DNA of 64,000 nucleotides, from positions 14,956,376 through 15,020,375 of the forward strand of contig JBCFYV010011135.1 in assembly GCA_039000515.1 (NCBI GenBank), given 5' to 3'. Both the position numbers and the translations under genes were made by a program. Source of the DNA: Timema cristinae. Its lineage: Eukaryota > Arthropoda > Insecta > Phasmatodea > Timematidae. Below are positions 1 through 11,079 of the stretch, in pieces; position 1 is the stretch's first letter; each line of letters starts with the position of its first letter. The notes below the pieces were generated by a model. That model saw nothing but the letters and a program-made list of their open reading frames with translations, did no database searches and was not told the origin of the DNA.

Positions 1-117
1 ATGCTTATCAGTGCAGGTTCACATTTTATTATTTAGTAACAGTTTGTTGCCTACCAGCAAATATTTAAGTAGTGAGGGGAAAGACCAAAACTATGGGGGT
101 TTGGATCGCTTTCTGTT

Positions 118-401
118 AGGGGTGTGGGAGTAGTCACTTTTCACTTGGATTTTGAATCAAACTTTAATGAAAACATAAGATTTTCTCCCCCCTCAAGTTG
201 AATTTTGTTAGTAGATCGATGCATAAGTCATAAAAAACACATAAATTCAATGTATGTGTAAAATTTATTTCTTTATAAATTAGACAAAGAAATATTGAAA
301 AATAGAAAAAATAGAAAATTTCAAAAACTCAAATTTTTTGAGTTTTGTAAAACAAGCAGCTACTAAAACTAGACTAGAATTTTTTAGTACTTGCGCACCC
401 T
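118..401. repeat. AT-rich repeat with GGGTGTG-type ends
   Basis: The left side reads GGGGTGTGGGAGTAGTCAC and the right side ends GCGCACCCTTAA, so the ends are roughly inverted. Similar ends occur at 27458-28182 and 38655-39092, and single ends near 43805. This suggests a small non-autonomous DNA element family. The target duplication was not resolved. Confidence 0.35.
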
Positions 402-459
402 TAATTTCTGTACATAGTTTTCAGATAACCTAATGTAAAAAAAAGTATGTGTTAAACTT

Positions 460-641
460 GAAACAGATGGAGATATTCAGATTCAAAATGAAACCAGAAA
501 GAAGAAAGTTTTAAAACTGAAAACTATTTTGCAAGAAAAGAAATGTCCACACTGGATGACCTGAAAGCTAAAAAGGATGAAATGGCCAATAATCTCAGTC
601 AAGAAGTAGCAAGAGTCGAGAGGGAGAATTCAGTTCTTAAG
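460..641 (+). CDS. Exon of an unrecognised coiled-coil protein (left gene, partial, with apparent frameshift)
   Basis: A stretch rich in Lys, Glu and Gln is open from about 460 to 540 in one frame. It continues from ATG 543 in the next frame as a heptad-like helix (MSTLDDLKAKKDEMANNLSQ and onward) up to a good donor, AAG|GTATAC, at 641/642. The two halves look like one coiled coil, but one base seems to be missing in the A-rich run at 535-543. The 5' limit is uncertain: candidate acceptors are ACAG at 466 and TTCAG at 480. If ATG 543 were instead the true start, no frameshift would be needed. The family was not recognised. It is probably the same gene as the terminal exon at 2705-2913. Confidence 0.4.
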
Positions 642-1457
642 GTATACAAAGGATGCAAATTAGTAGACGCCCACATGCCCTGGGCACCTAAGATTCCAAT
701 AACACTTAAGTATTAGCTTGGACTTGGCACATTTTTTCTGCGAGCCAAGATGGTGAGTAACATAGCTTATATAAAAAAGAACACGGTTTTGGAACACGAG
801 ATCGATAATTAATTTTATTGCATTTTGCATTAAATGTGTTGGTTTTATTTATTTTAAGAAAGTTCTGGTCTATATCTCGTTTGAAAATACTGACAATCTG
901 GAAATTGTCGAATTCTGAAAAAGATGAGGTATCGTTCTTAGTTTAAAGATAAAATTTGTTACACTGTGTTTGGAAGATAAAAACATTTACAAGTCTCAAA
1001 GGTTTGTTTATATTGAATATTGCAGCTAGACAACAATTTGTTGATTTGCGTTTTTGTGGGCTTGTAGATTTTTTGGTGGGCCTCTAAATATTCTGTGCTT
1101 ATTTGCAAGCCTGTATTAAGCCTAATACATATAACACTTGGTCATATTTATTGCACAACATTTTTACATAGTAACTTCAAAAAGTACAAATGAATGTGTT
1201 TTTTCTCTCTTAAAAGTAATGTGTGTAAAATTTCCTTTTAATACTTCAACCATGGAAAATTACACGCTTTTAGAAGTAATGTCAAAGTCTTGCCCCATTA
1301 AACTTATATTTTTTCTTTCAAAGATCAACTCTGTAGTGTTTAACAAAAAAGCAAGTGACGCTAGCTTCCTCTACCCAATAGGAAGCTAGCCTTCACAACA
1401 CCTGTCGCCAGAACTATTTCTATTATTTTGTTTTGACGGTGGTGACAAGAGGTCCAA

Positions 1458-1492
1458 GAGGCAAGGGGCAGGTCATATATATATATATATAT
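1458..1492. repeat. (AT)n microsatellite
   Basis: An uninterrupted TA dinucleotide run lies inside otherwise featureless AT-rich DNA between the left gene exons. Nothing else supported by sequence is seen in 642-2230 except the tandem duplication at 1834-1966. Confidence 0.7.
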
Positions 1493-1833
1493 GCCACTTG
1501 TACGTAATAATCCATTACAGTGGACAGCAAGACACAAGAACTTTGTAATAAGACAATACTCAGTAATATAGCAGTAATACAAAATATTAACACTACCAGT
1601 AGCATAAATCTAGATAATATCCATAGAGTACACAGAAAATGTTCAAGAGTGAAATTTGTTAATCTCATATTTTCAGTGAAAAGATTAAATCATCTTAATA
1701 AATCTTGTGCAACAATAAGTCTTAAGTTTTCTTCTTATATTTATTTCAATAGAATAAATATCACAGAACCGCATGAGTACGCAGCAAGAACATACTCACG
1801 TCGTCATTGTCATAACTGCACATCCCTTTATTG

Positions 1834-1966
1834 GCGCTCAATCACAAGGTTATAAATACCAATATTAAACGGTATCATTTTAATTGGTGCTCAATCACAA
1901 GGTTATAAATACCAATATTAAACGGTATCATTTTAATTGGTGCTCAATCACGGGGCTATAAATACA
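1834..1966. repeat. 54-bp tandem repeat, about 2.5 copies
   Basis: A unit beginning GGTGCTCAATCACAAGG and ending CATTTTAATT is repeated at about 54-bp spacing. The first two copies are nearly identical and the third is partial and diverged. It is non-coding. Confidence 0.85.
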
Positions 1967-2231
1967 AATCATTTTAACGAGAACTACTTTTCAATTAAAA
2001 ACGATATTGAGCAACTAATAAGAACAAAATTTTAAGACTTGAGATGAGAAAGATTTCTTGGAAAGTAAAAAAAATGAAAATTATGTTTATAAAAGTAAAT
2101 GTAGAGGTTATAGGGTTCTTAAGTTCCTTTTGACATTTGGGCTTACACCTAGTTATAGCTCAAAAATATTTTTAAAGCAATTAATAAAATAGTTACAGTA
2201 TATACCATATATAGTTTAATTTTATAGTGTA

Positions 2232-2510
2232 ACAGTTTCCTTAGCTCAGTCGTTAGCATGTCAGCCTACTGAGATAAGATTACCAGGTTCGATTCCTGGC
2301 ATGGCCGAAAAATTCATCATTGGTGAAATATGAGTTTACCTTTTCACAGTGATGAATTAACGGCAGGGAACTGGTTGTTGTGCCTGTCCTAGTCTTAACT
2401 AGAGTAAAAGGCATTGAAGCTACGCCAGGCCTAGTAAGTTGGTAGTGGGAAATATAAGGTTTAAATAAAATAAAAACGACACAGGCTACAGGTTGGAAAC
2501 AATAATGGAT
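2232..2510 (+). mobile_element. tRNA-headed SINE, family D
   Basis: The head contains an A-box-like stretch (TTAGCTCAGTCGTTAGCAT) and a perfect pol III B box (GGTTCGATTCC). It is followed by a conserved body containing TTGTGCCTGTCCTAGTCTTA and CAGGCTACAGGTTGG. The ends of the tRNA-like part do not pair as an acceptor stem, so this is not a tRNA gene. Related copies are at 54970-55265 (+), 34200-34495 (-) and 56230-56450 (-). Confidence 0.75.
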
Positions 2511-2704
2511 GTAAAATTAAAAATCTTTTTTATTTAGACATTTCAAAAACATACTTTTATTGATTATTATTATTATTTTGTGAATTTAAAATTATTTTTT
2601 ACAAGTAATGATTTCTTTTTAAAAATATTCTAGTATTTTTAGTCAAGTTCTTTATTCCAAACACACTAGTATTTTTTGTAAAAAAAAAAACACATTTTCC
2701 CCAG

Positions 2705-2913
2705 ACATAAAACATTCTATTGTGTTTTACCGCTGCATGGCAGCCTCATACCAGGTTGCTAAGAATATCAATTTACTTTCAGAAAAGGAACATCGCCTTT
2801 CTACTAAGAACCCAGAAGCAATTAAAAGAAGAGGAATTTGCTTACCAGCATTTAGCATTACAATGGAACCACATGTCTACAATGTGAGAGAGAAAAAAGT
2901 ACTTTCAAAATAA
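2705..2913 (+). CDS. Terminal coding exon of the unrecognised left gene
   Basis: The acceptor is TTTTCCCCAG at 2704. The exon then reads 2 + 69 codons to TAA 2911-2913. The peptide (HSIVFYRCMAASYQVAKN, then a Lys/Arg/Glu-rich tail ending REKKVLSK) has a coding-like composition and no resemblance I can name. Its starting phase (two leftover bases) does not directly fit the phase-0 donor at 641, so at least one exon between them is likely missing from this annotation. A candidate polyadenylation signal AATAAA lies near 3068. Confidence 0.55.
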
Positions 2914-3149
2914 AAAAAACAGATCTATATTGATTTTAAATCAGGCTGTCAAAATGGTTTCAATATTGTTTAGTGCAATGTAGAAAGTGTTATTGAAATC
3001 AATAGGCCGTTTATTAAAATTGTTAAGCAATGACTATATAGACTATATGTTAAAAATGTTATTTAGTTAATAAAAATGTTTAAAAGCTTTGGATAAATTT
3101 TCATTTAATATTTTATTGACACATTTTACCACCTCTTCAGGTATATTTA

Positions 3150-3338
3150 TTATGATTAATTTAATGGGTTAGGGATTAGGAAGGATGCATTTTTGTGGAG
3201 AGAGAATGGGAAACCGTTTAGGAAAAACCACCCTCGGTAGCCCCAAATAGGAATCGAACCCCAATCTCCCCATAATCAGCAGGCCAGGCAGTCCAACATG
3301 AGTGATACTTTAAACCATTTGGCCAATGAAGCGGGTCA
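3150..3338 (-). mobile_element. tRNA-headed SINE, family B
   Basis: On the - strand this is the 'B' head (TGGTTTAAAG A-box region, GGTTCGATTCC B box) followed by the body with a TTTCCCATTCTCTCTCC motif. Family B is the commonest repeat in the window. Its consensus body is 'ctgagggtggttttcc' and 'tcctcattcctaacccatta', ending near 'acctgaacaggtagtaag' and a TTA-rich tail. Confidence 0.7.
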
Positions 3339-3464
3339 TTTCTTAATAAAGTCACCCTTACATGGGTAACTAAAAATAAGTATTAAAATATTATTCTTGA
3401 TATTATGTCATGCTTGCCTTACAATTCATGCAAGTAAACCTAAATTATTAAGTTTTTCTTATTT

Positions 3465-3675
3465 TTATTATTATTATTAGCACCGCGTCTCACTACCCAT
3501 TCGGGTATACGCACTTACACTAATGTGTAATGGTAGGGTGATTGTAGATGAAATGAAGGACCTACAGTTTAACGTGGATCGAACCAGGTGGAGGCCTGGC
3601 ATTACCCACATTCACAAGATGTCTTGTCAGGGGTGAAGGAAGGGTTTGGTAATCATATAAATCTTTGCCGGGATT
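3465..3675 (-). mobile_element. tRNA-headed SINE, family A, head truncated
   Basis: This matches the - strand body of family A (AGCACCGCGTCTCACTACCC to TTGCCGGGA) with the TTA-repeat tail at 3465-3480. The tRNA-like head present in the full copies at 31729, 37237 and 49736 is missing, so it is 5'-truncated. Confidence 0.8.
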
Positions 3676-4119
3676 TAAGTTTTTCTTGATTTTCTCGACT
3701 AACACATGACTAATGACATTTATGGCCTGTAGCCAACTTGATAATTTCCTCAATATAGAATATTTTTTCTAAATTTAAACATCTTTGTGAATATTTGATG
3801 AATGATAATACCTAAGAGTCAATAACATATATAAATCAAAAGGAATCTTATTCAAGTCAAATTTCAAACATTATTTAAGATTACACTATTTAGGTTTTCA
3901 TGAACCTGATTACCTGTAAGTTATGCATAGTCATCAACAAGTTGAGGAATAGGGGAAATGGTTATTGATTTATAAAATTTTGTTGAATTATTCATAATCC
4001 AAATGTAGATTTATTTATAAGAATATACAAGTAATCAAATTTTTAACTTGAGCCTTTAATAGAGGCTCAGAATCAAACATGATAACTTTATATTAGTAAG
4101 GCATTTTTTGTTATCACAG

Positions 4120-4273
4120 TGTTTGGGTTGTACGCAAGTGTTAGAGATGAGGAAGGTTTAATTTGTGTGGAGGGAAAGTGATATACCACCCTCAGTACAT
4201 CCAAACCGGATTTGAACCCCATCATCAGCAGTATAGTCTGTTGCGAGAGGGTCCGTGCGGCTAGCGAGGCAGG
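4120..4273 (-). mobile_element. SINE family B copy, degraded
   Basis: The body (GTGTTAGAGATGAGGAAGG, ACCACCCTCAGTACATCC) and a B-box relic (GATTTGAACCCC on the + strand) are visible. It lies just downstream of the PMF1 stop codon and may contribute to its 3' UTR. Confidence 0.65.
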
Positions 4274-4358
4274 TTCCGGAAAATTCAAACTTGTTGTATG
4301 AAACTATTTTTGAGCTGTATTGTGATTGATGATGGACACTTCACAAACAATATATGTA

Positions 4359-4713
4359 TTATTTCTGGCTACCAATTAAAGAATCACTCAGATTTTGAAA
4401 ATAGTGTTTCAATTCCCTACTATGAGTATTTTCTTTGTCCTTGTCCAGATCCATTATCGGATATTCCAACATGTTTCCTACATCCCCTAAAGTATTCTTA
4501 ATGTTTTCACCCTCTAACTTTAACCTTTTTATTTCCTCTTTCATATTCCTTTTGGCTTCGCACAAGCCTAAACATTGAGATTTGAAAATAGCCCTTCGAT
4601 GTTCCATGGAAGCTTCTTGAGCCTCGACATATTCTTGCAATTCGAGTTTTCTTTTTAGTTTTACTTGTTTATCAAGGTTTTTCATGTGCTCTCGTGGGTT
4701 ACCAGGAGGTCTC
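4359..4713 (-). CDS. PMF1: PMF1 exon 3 (terminal)
   Basis: The acceptor TTTTGTAG precedes G 4713. The leftover G completes a Trp codon with exon 2, giving the WRPP motif. The exon encodes the C-terminal coiled coil and ends at a stop at 4361-4359 (- strand). Confidence 0.8.
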
Positions 4714-7700
4714 CTACAAAATAATAACAGTTTTAAACTTTTAATACAAAAGAGGTTAGATTAAAAGTCTCACAAATGCCAACCTAAGGGTATGAACACC
4801 CAGAATGCTGGTTACCAGTGCTGACAAGTATTAGGATGCACGAGTTATAAAGTCACCATTGTTTAAAGTGTATACTAGCACACAAGGAAGCTTGTCCGAA
4901 CTTGTCAGCGCCAGACAACAAACAAGAATGTTTGAAACATTTATTTCTCATCATTACATAATTTAAGCATGTATTTTATAATATCTTTAGAGTTAAAAAA
5001 GTTTGTTTGAATATGATAATTTTTTCAAGGTCTTCCCATTAGATAAAAAAATATTCAATTTTATAATTTTAGTAGAAGTGTATATTCTATTTAATAATTC
5101 TCCAAAAGAATAAATGTCTGCTATTCAAAATTATAGTTAAATCTGAAGAGAGCACGAACTATTTAAAGTATATTCACTAAGAAAAATAGTTAACATTATA
5201 TAATTCGGATTTAACATTATATTTCAAAGAGAAATCTTCTCAATAAAATACATATAAAGCTAGATTAAAAAAAAAAAAATTCTTACCAAAGAACAGTATT
5301 TGGATCTGTTGTTGATTCTTGGATTAGTCTGTCTACCATCTTAAACTTTTCATCCAAGTGTTCATCCAAAATAAATTCTTCAAATTCATACATAAATTGG
5401 TTGAATATGAATTTCTCTAAACAACCATGAAACTTTTTGATGAGACTTTGTTTATTATGGAGTACTTTTCCAAAGATCTTTGTAAACTTTTCCAAACTGT
5501 AATAAATACATAAACATAATAAGTCACTACCCCCTTCTTTGTCTTGTGTATGTGGGCCTTTGAATCTGTCAGGATGTGCTATGGCCGAGGGTAAGGGGGA
5601 TGTGATGGGGTATATTTGTGTGGGTTTGTGATTGATGTTAAACTTGGGTTTTAAATATGTTTATTAGTACTATGTCTATTACAAATTTGATGTTGGTAGT
5701 TAAATTAGAATGAAAGAACTTAAGAGAATACGCAGAAGCTTGTGACAAAATGAGGTGTTGCTAGGAATACCCAATGGCCTGTCTGACTCCTAGGTGGTCC
5801 CTACATGATTCCCAACCCCGGTACCCTGGGCTCGAGCGGTAGCCCACAAGATAAGTACTGATGAACCGGCGTCCTAGTCCACATAGTCCCGAATCGAGCA
5901 GAGTGACCCCTAGACTTGGTGGCGATTAGTCAGCCTTGATGGCTGGTTCCCCTTTATTTTATTCGCCATCTCTGGCCTGGTTTCTCGCTAAGAAATGCTG
6001 ACAAAACTTTCGTGGCCAGCTCTTCTGGTTTATTTGTTTATAAAATAATCAAAACAACCTGCTACACTCGTTTTGTCATTCACAACTCATAACATACAAT
6101 ATTACACAAACTCATCTTCCAATTTAGGCTGTGCGGTTACAAACTATATATAAATAATAACATTAAATGTAGAGATCAAGGATTATCAACTTTTTTCTTT
6201 CTGTACAATGGATCCCTTTGGCAGTTTTTAAATGCAAAAAATACAAATGAAACCAAAACCAATTTTAATGAAATTAAGTTACATCAGAATTATTATTAAA
6301 AAACATATGTGTGCTTCCTTATTAAACAGAGTAACTACAAAGTTATGTAAACCATATTTAATTTTCTTGTTAAGATATACATAAATATTCAGGAGAAAAA
6401 AAAAGAGAGGAAGAAAGAATACCAACTCACACACTTGACACTAATAGAAATGCCTCCTTTTTAGAGTGTCTTTTGAGTTGGAGAAAGAAAAATTAGTGAC
6501 TTTTTGACCAAAAAATTCCTCCAGTAAAAGGTTGAACATCATATAATGCATATATAGGCATAATGCACTCAAACGTAACATTAAACTTTAACTAGATGAT
6601 GAATATTAACTTTGTCCTTAGTATCACAGTGCAATCAGGCAGCTTGCGGCTAGCGTTATCACATCATGGGTTGTGGATGGCGGCAATTTTGATGTGTTCC
6701 CGTTGTTACAATGTGTGGGGAATTCAAACACATTTTCATGAATTTATGATCAAAATATCAAAAATTCGTGACCCAGTAGACACCCTAGCTTTTGAATTAT
6801 GTTATAATAACAAAGACTACAATAAGAATTGAAATGAATACTAAAAGTTGAATAGATGAAATGATGTAAATGTGTAATCAGTTTAATAACAGAGATTGAG
6901 AAATATACTAAAGTAAACAATGATAGATTAGATTTAGATATTTTAAATTAAATGAGTTTAAAGTTTATAATTCTATTAAACTAATTTTAAGTGTATTTTA
7001 ATTAGTCAACACTTATATGTATTTCCGATTAACTATATTTATTTATACTTTTTATACTTTTAATTTGACCTGCATTTCGTTTAAATATGCCAACTATGTT
7101 TGTTAACAGTATTTTTAGTCCACTTTTATCCCATATCATTGTTTACTTTAGTATATTGCTCAATCTCTGTTTTTTAAACTGATTACACATTTACATCATT
7201 TTCATCTATTCAACTTTTAGTATTCATTTCAATTCTTATTGTAGTCTTTGTTATTATAACATACTCTAAACTCCTTACGAAAGATTAATTTTAGAATGTT
7301 TTCTAAAATGTTTTGAATTATGGTCAATTTGGTATATTGAGTTATTTTACAGGAAAGGTTTCCTATTCTCTACATGCAAATGCCAGTACAATTCATTTAA
7401 AATCACCTTCCTCAACCTTAACCAATTAGTATAATTAGTTCATAAGTGTGTAGCTCGAATGGGTTGAAAAATACAGTGCCAAAAAATTACCTTAACCAAC
7501 CAAAATACACATACCGTTAGCCTAATTAATAAACATTGCCTGGTTTTAAGACAAACGCTTCCTTTGTTTGAATGTCTGGAGCTAGAGTAGTGGGTCTTGG
7601 TGCTTGCGAAAATATCAAAATATTTTATTGCCTCAACCACTTGGAATTTAGCCTCTTTGCTTTCTTTTATGTAGACTTCTACACAAACAGTGCAACTTCT

Positions 7701-8295
7701 CCTGCTTTCGTTTCCTCAAGGACATCACCTTAAAGTAAATGTACCTGCATTCATGTGGAAGAAAAGTGAAAAAACATTTAGTAAAAAACACCTAAAGGCA
7801 AGACCAAAACCCAGGTAAGACCCAAGACTAGCCTCAAACAACACCAACCTCATCACCAACAAACTAAGTTAATGAGCCAGACACCTTAGCTCTCATATAC
7901 AACACTGAGGCAAGTGTGATTTTTGATTATGTTCAGTGATTTGGTGGCAAGGTTGATAATATGCATATAATAGCCCTATTCTAATCAGTTCTATAAAAGA
8001 CTATGTCTAAACCTTAAATAACTTCAAAATAATGTACCAATTTTCCTAAATTTTATTTTTGTTTAACAGGGATAAAGGACATTTGTAGCTATCAATTGAT
8101 TTATAAAGTTTTGAACATAATCATAAATAAGAAGAAATGTTCACAAAGTTATCTAGACGCAAACAGCATAATCGTTCTTATTGTTTCAATTGTCAAAGGC
8201 AAACTTTTTTAAATCCAAAAATTACCTTAACTTCACCATGTTGGAGGGTATGATTGAACCATTCACTGGTGATGTGCACTTTAGTTTGAAAACCC
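4359..8295 (-). CDS. PMF1: PMF1/Nnf1-like kinetochore protein (MIS12 complex subunit), three exons
   Basis: The exons, in transcription order, are 8295-8226, 5496-5287 and 4713-4359; their phases join without gaps (2/2, 1/2, 1/stop). The product is about 192 residues if it starts at ATG 8239, and about 210 if the whole 8295 exon is coding. Human PMF1 is 205. What I recognise: an N-terminal MVKLSLEKFTKIFGKVL helix resembling the start of the PMF1 Nnf1 domain, an acidic helical middle, the hallmark WRPPGNPREHM (vertebrate WRPSGIPEKDL), then a long coiled coil (KLKRKLELQEYVEAQEA). Nnf1/PMF1 works with MIS12, DSN1 and NSL1 in the kinetochore bridge between centromeric chromatin and the NDC80 complex. 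The 8295-8226 exon has a usable acceptor (CTAGACAG), so an upstream exon may exist but was not found. Confidence 0.75.
5287..5496 (-). CDS. PMF1: PMF1 exon 2
   Basis: The acceptor TTTATTACAG and donor TTTG|GTAAGA bound a 210-bp exon (1 + 69 codons + 2). It carries the helical Nnf1 core: LIKKFHGCLEKFIFNQF, then a run of acidic residues. Confidence 0.8.
5740..6010. other. GC-richer unassigned segment
   Basis: This stretch (for example CCCAACCCCGGTACCCTGGG and GATGAACCGGCGTCCTAG) is clearly richer in G+C than its surroundings. It has no long open frame on either strand and no match to the repeat families recognised here. It might be the 3' UTR of a retroelement or a diverged SINE. Confidence 0.3.
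6800..7261. mobile_element. Foldback MITE with about 125-bp terminal inverted repeats and TA flanks
   Basis: The left arm (TGTTATAATAACAAAGACTA onward to about 6925) is the near-perfect reverse complement of the right arm (about 7133-7261, ending GTCTTTGTTATTATAACA). The spacer is about 205 bp. TA at 6798-6799 and 7262-7263 fits a Tc1/mariner-type TA duplication. There is no coding capacity. Confidence 0.8.
7350..7465 (+). mobile_element. SINE family B fragment
   Basis: Only the body is visible (TCCTATTCTCTACATGCAAATG, CCTTCCTCAACCTTAACC, then TAGCTCGAATGGGTTG). The tRNA-like head is absent. The - strand open frame at 7440-7640 shows no family resemblance. Confidence 0.5.
8226..8295 (-). CDS. 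PMF1: PMF1 exon 1 (first recognised)
   Basis: This is a 70-bp exon between acceptor CTAGACAG and donor TTAAG|GTAATT. It contains an ATG at 8239-8237 followed by VKL. Splicing to exon 2 gives NMVKLSLEKFTKIFGKVL, which lines up with the SRVKLLDTMVDTFL start of the vertebrate PMF1 domain. The region before the ATG is open but I cannot say whether it is translated. Confidence 0.6.
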
Positions 8296-8344
8296 CTGTC
8301 TAGGCTAGCCACATTTAATTAACAAGTAAAGAAGTGTTTTAGAA

Positions 8345-8534
8345 CAAATGCACCAGCATTTGCATAGAGTAGGAAACCATTTAGGTATAAACACCCTCAA
8401 TAAATAGAGTAGGAAACCATTTAGATATAAACACCCTCAATACATATACTCAGTCAAGATTCGAACCCCGACCTTACTGTCATCAACAAATCAGAATGGA
8501 CAAGCTTGATGTCTAATCCGCATGCTCACTGAGA
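8345..8534 (-). mobile_element. SINE family B copy with 40-bp internal tandem duplication
   Basis: The - strand body and head are readable, with a B-box relic (GATTCGAACCCC on + at about 8459). The segment TAGAGTAGGAAACCATTTAG to CACCCTCAATA is duplicated in tandem at 8366 and 8406, differing by one base. Confidence 0.65.
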
Positions 8535-8914
8535 TAGATTTATTTTAATTACTCAGCTATTTATGAACAGTATGTGTTTTGAGCGATGAAATTATTATAT
8601 TTGCAGGTACAAATGTGCGTTGAGGCTTTGCGGATCTGATTCGTTGGTTTTTCCGCGTGCAGAACTCGTTATAAACTAAAATATTTATTCAAATCGTGGT
8701 CTCATATAAATTTTTCTGTTGATTGATGAAGCAGGGTCTTCTTTAGAAAGTCGATAAAGATGAACATATGCAAAGACCATCAGGCCGGGACATGTGCAAT
8801 TTGACATTTTAACAAACAAATTTGCACAGGTCATGGCCTGACAGGCTGTGATACAAGTATCAGATCATTTAGAATGGAGCCATTACTCTTCTTTTGGTGT
8901 ATGGTACTTATAAT

Positions 8915-9689
8915 TCATTAACGAGCTAAGTTTACCTGGATGACAACTCGAAATGTTACTAGAAGTAATCCCTAATATATCACTACGCCAACAGCTGACA
9001 TCTATCACTTTGGATCACTGTAATGAAAACAGATGGTAATATATTTATGTGATAGTTAACCACAGTAGTCTAGGCCAATATTATTTTTATATTTATTTGA
9101 GGACGGACACTAAGTTTATTTATCGTTTTATTCCACTTAAAAAAAATATTAACTCCACTTTCACAAACACTTCTAACGAACATAGCTTCAAAATGGCGGC
9201 TGACGAATCCAAACCATATGGTTGAACATAGCGGTAAACAAGTTTTTTACAATGATGCAGACACGCAGTTGATGAAAATATTTTATTCAGTTAAATATTT
9301 CAAAATAAGATAAAATAATCATAAAACTATTTATTGTATGTAAAACAAATTAACAATTTTCTCTTTTCCAAGTAAATACCTGTATTAAAAGGTATTGATG
9401 TGTGCAGTATATTACACAAAATCAGTAATGTTACAAAACGAAGAATAAGTACTTTTAATTATGTTTAAAATATTGTTTCGAGTTGGATAAAAAGAAATTA
9501 TTAAAAAAAAAAAAAATAGTGTGAGAAAACTTAAGTTTATGTTATTTTAAATGTCATATATAACAGGCAATTAAAGATTTTTACATATATAAGAAAACAG
9601 TGATCTTTTACAAGTGTTGGCAACCCAAAACCTAAACATATGATTTTTGAACTGTCATACAAGTAAAATGCTATTATGAACAGACTCTA
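8915..9689. mobile_element. Non-autonomous DNA transposon, 770-bp TIR family, copy 1
   Basis: The left end contains TTTACCTGGATGACAACTC. The right end, reverse complemented, contains the same motif, although diverged in this copy (CTGTCATACAAGTAAAATG). The internal sequence is shared along its length with copies at 19460-20949 and 26231-27010 (for example CTCTTTTCCAAGTAAATAC and GTTGGCAACCCAAAACCTAA). It has no open frame of note. Confidence 0.75.
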
Positions 9690-10054
9690 AAGACACATTT
9701 GTGGGCATTCTTTCATAACATGCTCACACTTTTAACAAATTTTTGACTTTCATATAAAGCCACACAGCGGTCTCCACAATCTAATCACACCTTCTCAGAT
9801 ATGTTTTTGTGTAGTACTCTTTTAAAGTGTGATTATTCTTGTTCAAAGGTAATGGTAAGGATAGTGACTGAAATGTAGTTTGTATTTTTTACTGTCAAGA
9901 AATGAAGAAGTTAGGATTTATAGGAAATGTAAGCCTACTGCCACCAGCAACTCAGCTGGGACTTTATATTGGTGTCTAGTCAACTTGACCAATGACAGAC
10001 TTTTTTCCTGATCATTTCCAAAAATTCCAGACTCAAAAAAGTATGTCACACTCA

Positions 10055-10075
10055 TCTCCCCCCCCCCCCTCTACA
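10055..10075. repeat. Poly-C run
   Basis: A homopolymer C tract of about ten bases follows CATCTC. Similar runs lie at about 29210 (C) and 56778-56792 (C). Consensus length in such runs is unreliable. Confidence 0.6.
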
Positions 10076-10530
10076 TACATTTTTTACGAATAGTAATAAG
10101 TTTTGTAATTTAAATAAACATGTTTTTTTATTTGTATTAACATTGTCTACTAAGAATTATAAAATATAAGTCTATTACATTGCTACAAACGAAATAAGAA
10201 AGTTTGAATCTAATTGTAATTTATCGATTTAATGACTATTATATTTAACATTTTGAGTAAAACAACACTTTACTTTTATTTATGTTTTTAATTTACCAAA
10301 TTCCCCCCTCCCCTACGCCTTTCCAAAACTCTTATTTTTTAATGTATTCCACGAACAAGCTTAATTTAAATGATTAAAACATAATATAAACTCACTTGAA
10401 AATGATCTTCCCTACCTCTGAGTGTTACAAAATAATACAAAAACGCGGAACATTATAATTCACTAACAAACATAAAACTATTGAGTACATTGCCCAACAA
10501 CGAGACATAAGTAAACAAACCAATTATTAT

Positions 10531-10784
10531 TATTTAGCACCACGTTTTACTACCCGTTCGAGTTATATGCTTTAAGTACTAATTATGCTAATGGATTAGT
10601 AATTGGGAAGGTTGGATTAGAGGAAGTGAACCCACATTTACGTGGAGGGAGAGTGGAAAACCATTTTAGGAAGAAAAGAAAAACCGCAGTTCACTGACCG
10701 AGATTTGAACCTTGATCTCCCCGTCCTCAGCAGTCGAGCTCAACACAACAAACGCGTTAGCTAACTACGCCGAGGCGGGTTAAA
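10531..10784 (-). mobile_element. SINE family B copy, nearly full length
   Basis: TTA tail, AGCACCACGTTTTACTACCC, body, B-box relic (GATTTGAACCTTGATCTCC on the + strand) and head to GCCGAGGCGGGTT are all present on the - strand. The copy at 42990-43246 has the same subfamily features (GCGTTAGCTAACTA), so these two form a subgroup. Confidence 0.75.
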
Positions 10785-11079
10785 CAAACCAATGATATCA
10801 TAACAATGACCTGTTTAACTTCTGCTTCCTCCTACTTTACTGACCTGTTAAGAAAAAAAAAAAAAAAGGAAGACAAGGAATTTTCCTAATAAAAAAAAAT
10901 CCAGGAAAAGATCGGAAAAATGAGAAATTTCATAACATTTCTAGGCCTGGAAGAGATATTTTAAAATTCCAGGTTTTCCATGAGACATAAGAACCCTATT
11001 CTAAATGAATCAAGATGGAAGAAAGTAACTTTATGCAATTAACTATCATACATGAAAAGCGAAGCTTGGGGGATATTGG

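Noticed and set aside
2237..2309. tRNA gene
   Set aside because: A and B boxes are present but the two ends do not pair as an acceptor stem, and the same block recurs with a long conserved SINE body at 54970 and 34200.
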